Assembly: GCF_017299535.1 (NCBI RefSeq)
Contig: NZ_CP071238.1
Coordinates: forward strand, 496,001-560,000
DNA from: Serratia marcescens subsp. marcescens ATCC 13880
GTDB taxonomy: Bacteria; Pseudomonadota; Gammaproteobacteria; Enterobacterales; Enterobacteriaceae
Direction of reading: 5' to 3'
Length of the DNA: 64,000 bases
This document shows, in pieces, positions 57,018-64,000 of this stretch. Position numbers and translations under genes: made by a program. Position 1 is the stretch's first letter; each line of letters opens with the position of its first letter. The notes beneath the pieces were generated by a model that ran no database searches, had not been told where the DNA came from, and saw only the letters and a program-made list of their open reading frames with translations.

Positions 57018-57887
57018 ATGAAAGGCATTGTTTTAGCGGGCGGTTCCGGCACGCGTCTCTATCCCATCACGCGTGGCGTTTCCAAGCAGTTGCTGCCGAT
57101 TTACGATAAGCCGATGGTCTATTACCCGATCTCGGTGCTGATGTTGGCGGGTATTCGGGATATCCTGATCATCTCCACTCCGGAAGATATGCCCTCCTTC
57201 AAGCGCTTGCTGGGCGACGGCAGCCGTTTCGGCATCAATCTGAGTTATGAAATTCAGCCGAGCCCGGACGGCCTGGCGCAGGCCTTCCTCATTGGCGAAG
57301 CGTTCATCGGTGGTGACAGCTGCGCGCTGGTGCTTGGCGACAACATTCACTTCGGCCAGGGCTTCGGCAATAAGCTGGAGTCGGTGGTGAAGCGCAGCGA
57401 AGGGGCGACGGTTTTCGGCTATCAGGTGATGGACCCTGAACGTTTCGGCGTGGTGGAGTTCGACGATAACTTCCGCGCGTTGTCGCTGGAAGAAAAACCG
57501 GCCGTGCCGAAGTCCAACTGGGCGGTCACCGGGCTTTATTTCTATGACCATCACGTGGTTGAGATGGCCAAGCAGGTGAAGCCGTCGGCGCGCGGTGAGC
57601 TGGAAATCACCACGCTCAACCAGATGTATCTGGAGCGCGGCACGCTGAACGTCGAGCTGCTGGGGCGCGGTTTCGCCTGGCTGGACACCGGCACGCACGA
57701 CAGTTTGATCGAGGCCTCTCAGTTTATACACACTATTGAGAAGCGTCAGGGCTTCAAGGTCGCTTGTCTGGAAGAGATCGCCTACCGAAAAGGCTGGTTG
57801 ACGCGCGAGCAACTGGCCACCGAAGCCAAGCTGCTCGGCAAAACGCTGTATGGCCAGTATCTGTCGCAGCTGATCGCGGAAAAATAA
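57018..57887 (+). CDS. rmlA: Glucose-1-phosphate thymidylyltransferase
   Basis: 289 aa. Makes dTDP-glucose from dTTP and glucose-1-phosphate. Nucleotide-binding [37 protein letters not shown], and [14 protein letters not shown] are all present. Ribosome site AAGGAAG; 20 bp after rmlB. Could equally be named rffH/rfbA. Confidence 0.97.
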   Translation: MKGIVLAGGSGTRLYPITRGVSKQLLPIYDKPMVYYPISVLMLAGIRDILIISTPEDMPSFKRLLGDGSRFGINLSYEIQPSPDGLAQAFLIGEAFIGGDSCALVLGDNIHFGQGFGNKLESVVKRSEGATVFGYQVMDPERFGVVEFDDNFRALSLEEKPAVPKSNWAVTGLYFYDHHVVEMAKQVKPSARGELEITTLNQMYLERGTLNVELLGRGFAWLDTGTHDSLIEASQFIHTIEKRQGFKVACLEEIAYRKGWLTREQLATEAKLLGKTLYGQYLSQLIAEK

Positions 57888-57957
57888 CCCCGGCTCGCCG
57901 TGCTTTGAACACCCGGAGCGCGGCGGGGCACTGGACGAACCTGAATATAGAGCGGAT

Positions 57958-59007
57958 ATGAGCACTGTACATATTTGTCCTCTGGATAAATTTATTCCTT
58001 CATTCATTGAATTTGTGAATGAGAAATTCGATCCCTATGAACACACGTTTTGGGTCTATGGCGATAAGGTGCGTTTCGCTTTGCCGCCGGCGGACAACGT
58101 TCACTATCTCGGGGCGGATCTGTTTGGTAACGTCAAGCCGACGTTGAAGTTGATGAAGGCCATTCAACGTCACGATCGGGTGATTCTGCACAGCTTCCAC
58201 GGCATCAAGATGGCGCTGTTGCTACTGTTGACCCCCTGGGTATTAAAAAAATGCTATTGGTTCATATGGGGTGGTGACCTTTACCAATACCAAATCGGCA
58301 AGCGTAACTTCAAATGGCGCCTGACAGAGCTTCTCCGCCGCTTGGCCATTAAGCGTATAGGCAACTTTGTCACTTACATCAAGGGCGATTACGAGTTGGC
58401 TAAAAAGTGGTACGGCTGCGCCGGCCAGTGGCATGAGTGCCTGCTGTATACCAGCAACGTATACAAGAAAAACGTCATCGATGAACGTGCGGCGGGCGAG
58501 GACGGTAAAACCACCATTCTGCTGGGTAACTCTGCCGATCCAACTAATAATCATTTTTCCGCGTTTGATATATTGGAAACGTACAAAAACGAGAATATTG
58601 AGCTCGTCGTACCGCTTTCCTACGGTAATAAACGCTATGCGGCAGAAGTAGTGGCCGAAGGCACGCGGCGCTTTGGTGAGAAATTTGTACCATTAACCGA
58701 CTTTATGCCTTTCCAGCATTACCTGACGCTGCTGGGGAAAGTGGATATCGCGGTGTTCAACCATCATCGCCAACAGGCGATGGGTAACACCATTTCCCTG
58801 CTAGGGCTGAAAAAAACGGTGTTTTTGAATCCAGGCACCACGCAGTGGGACTTCTTTCAAGAAAAGGATATCCAGGTATTGGATCTTCAAACGTTTTCGC
58901 TACGCAGCCTGAGCGCGGCGGAAAAGCATGACAACGAGCAAAAAATCGAAGCCTATTTCTCCGCTGAGAACCTTACCGCGCAGTTAAAGGCCGTCTTTAC
59001 TTCCTGA
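57958..59007 (+). CDS. WecF-like Fuc4NAc-transferase (GT56 family)
   Basis: 349 aa. Resembles WecF/RffT, which adds 4-acetamido-4,6-dideoxygalactose to lipid II in enterobacterial common antigen: VHICPLDKFIPSFIEFVNE at the start, WFIWGGDLYQYQI, NSADPTNNH and HHRQQAMGNTISLLGLKKTVFL are family-like. Cytosolic face of the inner membrane. Differs in position: it is not in the wec cluster but next to rmlBA. It probably transfers Fuc4N(Ac) to an undecaprenyl-linked acceptor. 70 bp after rmlA. Confidence 0.85.
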   Translation: MSTVHICPLDKFIPSFIEFVNEKFDPYEHTFWVYGDKVRFALPPADNVHYLGADLFGNVKPTLKLMKAIQRHDRVILHSFHGIKMALLLLLTPWVLKKCYWFIWGGDLYQYQIGKRNFKWRLTELLRRLAIKRIGNFVTYIKGDYELAKKWYGCAGQWHECLLYTSNVYKKNVIDERAAGEDGKTTILLGNSADPTNNHFSAFDILETYKNENIELVVPLSYGNKRYAAEVVAEGTRRFGEKFVPLTDFMPFQHYLTLLGKVDIAVFNHHRQQAMGNTISLLGLKKTVFLNPGTTQWDFFQEKDIQVLDLQTFSLRSLSAAEKHDNEQKIEAYFSAENLTAQLKAVFTS

Positions 59008-59061
59008 TGCCGCACGGCACATCGCCCCGGCATGCATTCAGAATCGACAACAAGGGATAAC

Positions 59062-60192
59062 ATGATACCGTTCAACAAACCACCGGTAACCGGCAACGAA
59101 ATTCAATATATCAATGCGGCGTTGGAGAATGGGAAATTGTCGGGCGACGGCCCGTTCGGCAAACAGTGCCAGAAATGGTTTGAAAACAAGCTGGGGTGCA
59201 AACACGCACTATTGACCCCGTCTTGCACCGCCGCGCTGGAGATCGCCGCGCTGCTGGTCGATATCCAGCCGGGCGACGAAGTTATCATGCCAAGCTACAC
59301 CTTCGTCAGTACCGCCAATGCCTTCGTGTTGCGCGGCGCGAAAATCAAATTCGTCGATATCCACCCTGAAACCATGAATATGGATGCAGCGCTGGTGGCT
59401 GCGGCGATCACCGATAAAACCAAAGCCATCGTGCCCGTACATTACGCCGGCGTCTCCTGCGATATGGATGCGATCATGCGCCTGGCCGACCAGCATAACC
59501 TGCTGGTGGTCGAAGACGCCGCTCAGGGTGTCATGAGTAAATACAAGGGCGATTTCGTTGGCGTTAAAGGTCACTTGGCGGCTTTCAGCTTCCATGAAAC
59601 CAAAAACTACACCAGCGGCGGTGAAGGAGGCGCGCTGGTGATCAATGATGAGCGTTTTATCAAACGCGCCGAAATTTTGCGTGAGAAGGGCACCGACCGC
59701 AGCCAGTTCCTGCGCGGCCAGGTGGACAAATATACCTGGGTCGATTTCGGCAGCAGCTTCCTGCCGGGTGAACTGCAGTCGGCTTGCCTGTGGGGGCAAC
59801 TGGAACTGGCGGATGAGATCAACGATAACCGCCTGGCGACTTGGCACAAGTACTACGCGAGCTTTGCGCCGCTGGCGGTGAAAGGACTGCTGACGTTGCC
59901 GACTATTCCGGCGGATTGTGAGCATAATGCGCATATGTTCTATGTGAAGCTGAAGGATATTGAGCAAAGAACGCAGTTCATCGCTCACCTGAAGGCCTGT
60001 GGCGTGATGGCGGTATTCCATTATATTCCGCTGCACTCGGCGCCGGCGGGCAAGGTCTTCGGCACCTTCATTGGCGAAGACAACTACACCACCCGCGAAA
60101 GCGAGAGATTGGTTCGCCTGCCGCTGTACTACAAAATGACCGATGCCGATCAGAATAAAGTTATTGAAAGCGTAGTGAGGTTCTTTGAGTGA
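59062..60192 (+). CDS. wecE: dTDP-4-amino-4,6-dideoxygalactose transaminase
   Basis: 376 aa, the same length as E. coli WecE. PLP aminotransferase of the DegT/DnrJ/EryC1 family: MIPFNKPPVTGNEIQYI, the PLP region PSCTAALEIAALL, VVEDAAQGV, and Lys in FHETKNYTSGGEGGAL. Makes dTDP-Fuc4N from dTDP-4-keto-6-deoxyglucose and glutamate. No WecD acetyltransferase gene is present in this operon. ATG 59062 follows AAGGGATAAC. Stop overlaps the next gene (GTGA). Confidence 0.93.
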   Translation: MIPFNKPPVTGNEIQYINAALENGKLSGDGPFGKQCQKWFENKLGCKHALLTPSCTAALEIAALLVDIQPGDEVIMPSYTFVSTANAFVLRGAKIKFVDIHPETMNMDAALVAAAITDKTKAIVPVHYAGVSCDMDAIMRLADQHNLLVVEDAAQGVMSKYKGDFVGVKGHLAAFSFHETKNYTSGGEGGALVINDERFIKRAEILREKGTDRSQFLRGQVDKYTWVDFGSSFLPGELQSACLWGQLELADEINDNRLATWHKYYASFAPLAVKGLLTLPTIPADCEHNAHMFYVKLKDIEQRTQFIAHLKACGVMAVFHYIPLHSAPAGKVFGTFIGEDNYTTRESERLVRLPLYYKMTDADQNKVIESVVRFFE

Positions 60193-61586
60193 ACGCCCGC
60201 AAGATCCTGGCGTTCGCCATCGGGCCGATCGGTAATGCCGCGCTGGGGTTGTTGACCCTGCCGGTCATTACCTGGCTGTTTTCGGCGGACGACGTAGGCC
60301 GAATCAGCATGCTGAACGTGGCCGTGTCTTTCTGCGTGCTGTTTTTCAGTTTGGGGCTTGATCAGGCTTACGTTCGGGAATACCACGGTGAAACCGATCG
60401 CGGGCAGCTGTTGAAGAACGTCGCTTTCCCCGGCTTGCTGATGATTGTAGTCATCAGTGCGGTGTTCCTGCTGTTCCCCGGCAGTTTGTCCGCGTTGCTG
60501 TTCGAACAGAAAGACACGGCGATAAGCTGGCTTATCATGTTGATTCTTTTGGCGTCGTTCATCAACCGTTTCTTGTCCCTGATACTCAGGATGCAGGAGA
60601 AGGGGATGGCGTTTTCGCTCAGTCAACTGATGCCCAAGCTGATGACGCTGATCGTCATCGGCCTGTGCTATGTTCTGTTTACCCAGCATACGCTGATGCA
60701 GCTGGTGGTGGCGAACGCCGTCGGTTTTATCGCCGTATCGCTGATGCTGATGTGGTCTTCCCGGGCGGATTGGATAGCCGCGCTGCGCAGTTCGCTGGAC
60801 TACGGCAAACTGAAAGCGATGCTCAAGTTCGGCTATCCGCTGATCTTGGGCGGGTTGGCGTTTTGGGGGTTAACCACTGTCGATAGGATGTTCGTGCGAG
60901 CCTATTCCGGCTTTGAACAGCTGGCGATCTTCTCGGTGGCGGTTAGCTTCGCCGGCGTGGCGAGCATCCTGCAAAGTGTGTTCTCTACCGTTTGGGCGCC
61001 GATGGTGTACAAGCTGGCGGAGTCTAACGAAGGCGGCGAACAGCAGATGGTAACCAAGGTCACGCAGTGTATGCTGATTGCCGTGGTTTGCCTGTTCAGC
61101 CTGGGTGGGCTTTTTTCTTGGATTACGGATTATGTTTTGCCCAAAGAATACATTGACGTTAAGTATGTTCTTATTGCTTGTCTGGGCGCTCCATTGCTTT
61201 ATACGCTTTCCGAGACCACGGCGGTGGGGATCGGTTTAAGTCGAAAAACGCTCTATTCTATGTTTGTTTCATTAGTTGCTTTGGTCGTCAATATCACCTC
61301 AAACGCATTGCTGGTGCCACGTTTCGGCGCCGGTGGCGCGGCGGTAAGCACCTGTCTGGCCTTCTGGGCATTTCTGATCTTGAGAACGGAGTTCTCGATT
61401 ATCAGCTGGAAGACCATGCCACGTTTTGAAATGTATTTCTTCACTTTCCTCTGTCTGGCGGGGGCGTCGGTTTCAGCGCTGGCAGGCGAGAAAATGAAAT
61501 ACGAGCTGTTTGTCTATTGGGGTGTCTTACTGGCCGTGGTGCTGGTGAGGAACCTCAGGTTCCTTAAGTCGTTCGCCAAACGATAA
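60189..61586 (+). CDS. Wzx-type polysaccharide flippase
   Basis: 465 aa. Highly hydrophobic, about 12 transmembrane helices; MATE/MOP-superfamily Polysacc_synt domain, beginning KILAFAIGPIGNAALGLLTLPVITWLF. GTG start at 60189 overlaps the wecE stop, implying coupling. Should flip the undecaprenyl-linked glycan built by the preceding genes to the periplasmic face. It does not look like WzxE of ECA at its N-terminus, but that is only an impression. Last gene of the operon; no polymerase (wzy) or ligase follows. Confidence 0.9.
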   Translation: MNARKILAFAIGPIGNAALGLLTLPVITWLFSADDVGRISMLNVAVSFCVLFFSLGLDQAYVREYHGETDRGQLLKNVAFPGLLMIVVISAVFLLFPGSLSALLFEQKDTAISWLIMLILLASFINRFLSLILRMQEKGMAFSLSQLMPKLMTLIVIGLCYVLFTQHTLMQLVVANAVGFIAVSLMLMWSSRADWIAALRSSLDYGKLKAMLKFGYPLILGGLAFWGLTTVDRMFVRAYSGFEQLAIFSVAVSFAGVASILQSVFSTVWAPMVYKLAESNEGGEQQMVTKVTQCMLIAVVCLFSLGGLFSWITDYVLPKEYIDVKYVLIACLGAPLLYTLSETTAVGIGLSRKTLYSMFVSLVALVVNITSNALLVPRFGAGGAAVSTCLAFWAFLILRTEFSIISWKTMPRFEMYFFTFLCLAGASVSALAGEKMKYELFVYWGVLLAVVLVRNLRFLKSFAKR

Positions 61587-61598
61587 CGCTTTCGGTCA

Positions 61599-61628
61599 GG
61601 CAACCCATTGCGGGTTGCCGCCGTTTTC
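61599..61628 (+). terminator. Intrinsic terminator of the rmlB operon
   Basis: GGCAACCC-ATTGC-GGGTTGCC then GCCGTTTT, 13 bases after the wzx stop. Confidence 0.8.
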
Positions 61629-61681
61629 CCCATTTCTCCTTCTCATCATGACAGCGCGATCTCGCTGACGTCTCCTCTTGC

Positions 61682-62635
61682 TCAACGCAGCCGCTCCCGA
61701 ATCTCCTCCTCCGGCAGATCCACACCAATAAATACCAAGGTGCTCTTGCGCTCTTCCTCCGGCAGCCATTCCCGATCCCAGTCGGCGTTATACAGCCGTT
61801 GCACGCCCTGGAACAGCAGGCGGCGCGGCTCGTCTTCGATAGACAGAATGCCTTTGTAGCGCAGCAGGTTGTCGGCGTATTCCAGCAGCAGGCCTTCCAT
61901 CACCTCGGAGATTTGCATCAGCGGCAGCGGGCGCTCCAGCGTCACCACGATCGAGCGGATGTCGCTCTGCGGCTGCGGGATGAGGCGGAACAGCGGGGCG
62001 GGCGGCGTCAGGTTCAGCTTGTCGTTCAGCGTAAAGCCTTCGATGTCGAACAGCACGCTCAGATCGATATCGCCGTGCGTCACCTTGTAGACCGGCGCGC
62101 GGGCGTTCATCCGCTGCAGCCGCTGGATCAGCGCTTCGCAGTCCGGCGCCACGTCGGTTTTGGTCAGCAGGAGGCGGTCGGCGTAGCCCACCTGCGCCTG
62201 GGCGATGCTGAACTGGCTCAGCTGCTGCTCGGCGTGCGCCGCGTCCACCAGGGTGATGATGCCGTCCAGCAGGAAACGCTCGCACAGGATCTCGTGCGAG
62301 AAGAAGGTCTGGGTAATCGGGCCGGGATCGGCCATGCCGGTGCATTCGATGATCAGCCGGTCGAACGCCAGCTGGCCGCTGTCGACGCCGTCCAGCAGAT
62401 CCAGCAGCGCGTCCGCCAGTTCGTTGGACTTGCTGCAGCAGATGCAGCCGTTGCTCAACGTGGTGATGCGGCTGGCGCGATCGCCGATCAGCGCATCGTC
62501 GATCGGCACTTCGCCGAACTCATTCTCGATGACCGCGATTTTATAGCCGTGTTCGGCGTTCAGGATGTGGCGCAGCAGGGTGGTTTTGCCGGCGCCCAAA
62601 AAGCCGGTCAGGATGGTGACTGCAATGGGTTTCAT
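61682..62635 (-). CDS. yjiA: COG0523-family metal-related GTPase YjiA
   Basis: 317 aa. G3E GTPase: Walker A GFLGAGKTTLL, ENEFG, metal motif GCICC (the CxCC metal-binding site), ECTGMADP and the base motif LLTKTD. Family members insert or chaperone Zn or other metals; the target of YjiA is not known. Gene order btsT-yjiX-yjiA matches E. coli. Confidence 0.95.
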   Translation of the reverse strand: MKPIAVTILTGFLGAGKTTLLRHILNAEHGYKIAVIENEFGEVPIDDALIGDRASRITTLSNGCICCSKSNELADALLDLLDGVDSGQLAFDRLIIECTGMADPGPITQTFFSHEILCERFLLDGIITLVDAAHAEQQLSQFSIAQAQVGYADRLLLTKTDVAPDCEALIQRLQRMNARAPVYKVTHGDIDLSVLFDIEGFTLNDKLNLTPPAPLFRLIPQPQSDIRSIVVTLERPLPLMQISEVMEGLLLEYADNLLRYKGILSIEDEPRRLLFQGVQRLYNADWDREWLPEEERKSTLVFIGVDLPEEEIRERLR

Positions 62636-62656
62636 ACGGGTCCTTGTGACTGCGGG

Positions 62657-62860
62657 TTAACAGCAGCGCATGCCGCCTTTGCCGTCGCCGCCGTAGCGCG
62701 CTTGCTGGCGCTCGCGGAAAAATTCTTTATAGGTCATCACCGGCTTGTCCGGGTGGTTGTCTTTCATGTGCTGGACGTAGGTATCGTAGTCAGGCACGCC
62801 CACCAACATGCGCGCCGCCTGCCCGAGATATTTCCCCGCCTGGCCGAGATTTCCGAACAT
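62657..62860 (-). CDS. yjiX: YbdD/YjiX family small protein
   Basis: 67 aa, [32 protein letters not shown], with [15 protein letters not shown] and a terminal RCC. DUF466 family, always beside CstA/BtsT-type transporters. Function unknown. 21 bp before yjiA on the same strand. Confidence 0.95.
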   Translation of the reverse strand: MFGNLGQAGKYLGQAARMLVGVPDYDTYVQHMKDNHPDKPVMTYKEFFRERQQARYGGDGKGGMRCC

Positions 62861-62990
62861 AAGCCTTCTCCAACTTTACCCTGCATCACTACAGCGCTTG
62901 CTTAAGCCTGATATTAGGGGAAGCCGGGGGATGGGGTTCCCGCAGGGATGCCCCACCTCCGGGTCGCCCCGGGTATCTCGATTGCATCGC

Positions 62991-63030
62991 GCCGCACGCC
63001 TGGTATCTTGCGATACGTAGGCCGTGCGGC
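62991..63030 (-). repeat. Strong stem-loop in the btsT-yjiX intercistronic region
   Basis: GCCGCACG-CCTGGTATC and GATACGTAGG-CCGTGCGGC form a nearly perfect 18-bp stem around TTGC. No T-run follows. Likely affects relative expression or mRNA stability of btsT and yjiX. Confidence 0.65.
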
Positions 63031-63078
63031 TTTGGGTACTACTTAACGTTCATTATGCAGGGTATCCGTTAAATCACA

Positions 63079-64000
63079 TCAATGCTGGGTCGAAACTTTG
63101 ACCTCCCCCTCAGTTACGCCGTCGGCGGGCGCGGCCTGCGGCACCGGCACGTAAGGCGTTTCCTGGTCGGTGCGTTTCGGGTTCTTGTGCGCCGCCATCG
63201 CGGTTTTCACCCCGTAGAAGATGATGCTGTACACCACCAGCAGGAACAGAATGCTCAGCCCGGCGTTGGTGTAGTTGTTCACCACGATGTGGTTCATGTT
63301 GGCGATCTGCTGGGCGCTCAGCTCGGCGCCGCCCTCGGCGATTTTGCGTTTGTATTCGCCGGCCAGGAAGAAGAAGCCTTCCAGCTGCGGGTTGTCGCTG
63401 AACAGCTTCAGGCCCAGCGCGTAGGTGGTGCAGATCAGCAGCCACACCGCCGGCAGCACGGTCACCCAGATGTATTGCGCGCGCTTCATCTTAATCAGCA
63501 CCACGGTGCCCAGCACCAGCGCCACGGCGGCCAGCATCTGGTTGGAGATGCCGAACAGCGGCCACAGGCTCTTCACGCCGCCGAGCGGATCCACCACGCC
63601 CTGATACAGCAGGTAGCCCCATAGCCCGACGCAGCCGGCGGTGCCGACGATGCCGGCCACCAGCGAGTCGGTTTTCTTCAGGAACGGCACGAAGTTGCCC
63701 AGTAGATCCTGCAGCATAAAGCGGCCGGAGCGGGTGCCGGCGTCCAGCGCGGTCAGGATGAACAGCGCCTCGAACAGAATGCCGAAGTGATACCAGAAGC
63801 CCATATTGGCGCCCGGAATGATCTGGTGGAACACGTGGGCGATGCCCACCGCCAGCGTTGGCGCGCCGCCGGCGCGGTTCAGCACCGAAGGTTCGCCGAT
63901 GTCGGTGGCGGTCTGCAGGATCTGTTCCGGGCTGATGACGAAGCCCCAGGAGCTGACCGCCGCCGCCGCGTGCACGGTGACGTCCTTCAGCGAAGCCATG
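63079..64000 (-). CDS. btsT: Pyruvate/H+ symporter BtsT (CstA family), C-terminal part
   Basis: At least 306 codons; the N-terminal part lies right of the window. CstA-type transporter: VTVHAAAAVSSWGFVISPEQILQTATDIGEPSVL would be mid-protein, followed by several membrane helices (FHQIIPGANMGFWYHFGILFEALFILTALDAGTRSGRFMLQDLLG region, LWPLFGISNQMLAAVALVLGTVVL). BtsT is preferred to CstA because it sits next to yjiX-yjiA; in E. coli it is induced by the BtsSR pyruvate sensor. Confidence 0.93.
   Translation of the reverse strand, partial: MASLKDVTVHAAAAVSSWGFVISPEQILQTATDIGEPSVLNRAGGAPTLAVGIAHVFHQIIPGANMGFWYHFGILFEALFILTALDAGTRSGRFMLQDLLGNFVPFLKKTDSLVAGIVGTAGCVGLWGYLLYQGVVDPLGGVKSLWPLFGISNQMLAAVALVLGTVVLIKMKRAQYIWVTVLPAVWLLICTTYALGLKLFSDNPQLEGFFFLAGEYKRKIAEGGAELSAQQIANMNHIVVNNYTNAGLSILFLLVVYSIIFYGVKTAMAAHKNPKRTDQETPYVPVPQAAPADGVTEGEVKVSTQH

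Overview
The window is enterobacterial chromosome, most likely Serratia marcescens or a close relative. The core is GC-rich. Core gene order follows the E. coli mgtA / ridA-pyrI-pyrB-pyrL / argF-rraB / valS-holC-pepA / lptF-lptG / leuX neighbourhood. Serratia-type extras (miaE, a GH20 hexosaminidase, a LuxR-type quorum regulator) and three ERIC repeats are also present. No database search was possible; family names come from motifs, length and gene order.

Left core (1-25.98 kb): 3' part of mgtA; a secreted GH20 hexosaminidase; an orphan adenylation-carrier-reductase (A-T-R) enzyme; ridA; pyrBI with a pyrL leader and attenuator; an orphan peptide-type substrate-binding protein; argF behind a textbook pair of ARG boxes; rraB; miaE; a GMC oxidoreductase; a GNAT; valS-holC; pepA; lptFG; a LuxR-type solo; then about 1 kb without a credible protein gene, ending at leuX (tRNA-Leu CAA).

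Island (26.05-about 51.1 kb): leuX carries a complete P4-type phage satellite (26049-36447). It is bounded by a 20-bp direct repeat of the tRNA 3' end and contains integrase, a SIR2-STAND defence-type gene in the P4 accessory hotspot, a P2/P4-like cos site, delta, sid, an ori with GGTGAACA iterons, an AlpA-type regulator, a C4/CI-type antisense RNA leader, small genes, the alpha primase-helicase and a crr-like iteron block about 4.6 kb from ori. No psu is seen. A second leuX-type integrase follows directly and leads a defence region: a SIR2 gene split by a frameshift, type I hsdS/hsdM/hsdR, mrr, a frameshifted McrA-like HNH gene, a second C4-type leader with an Ash-like ORF, and an RNase A-like toxin with two related immunity genes. 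No right-hand attachment site was found for this second part.

Right core (51.1-64 kb): the ascG/ascFB beta-glucoside operon with a palindromic operator; an RfaH ops/JUMPstart leader with a 19-bp perfect hairpin ahead of rmlB-rmlA-wecF-like-wecE-wzx, which looks like a stand-alone Fuc4N lipid-linked glycan set; then yjiA, yjiX and the end of btsT.

The most interesting material is the satellite and defence region: two C4 antisense RNAs, each with its own complementary target downstream; six 10-bp phased repeats before the AlpA-type gene; a SIR2-STAND gene in the hotspot; and two defence genes each broken by one missing base in an A6 tract.
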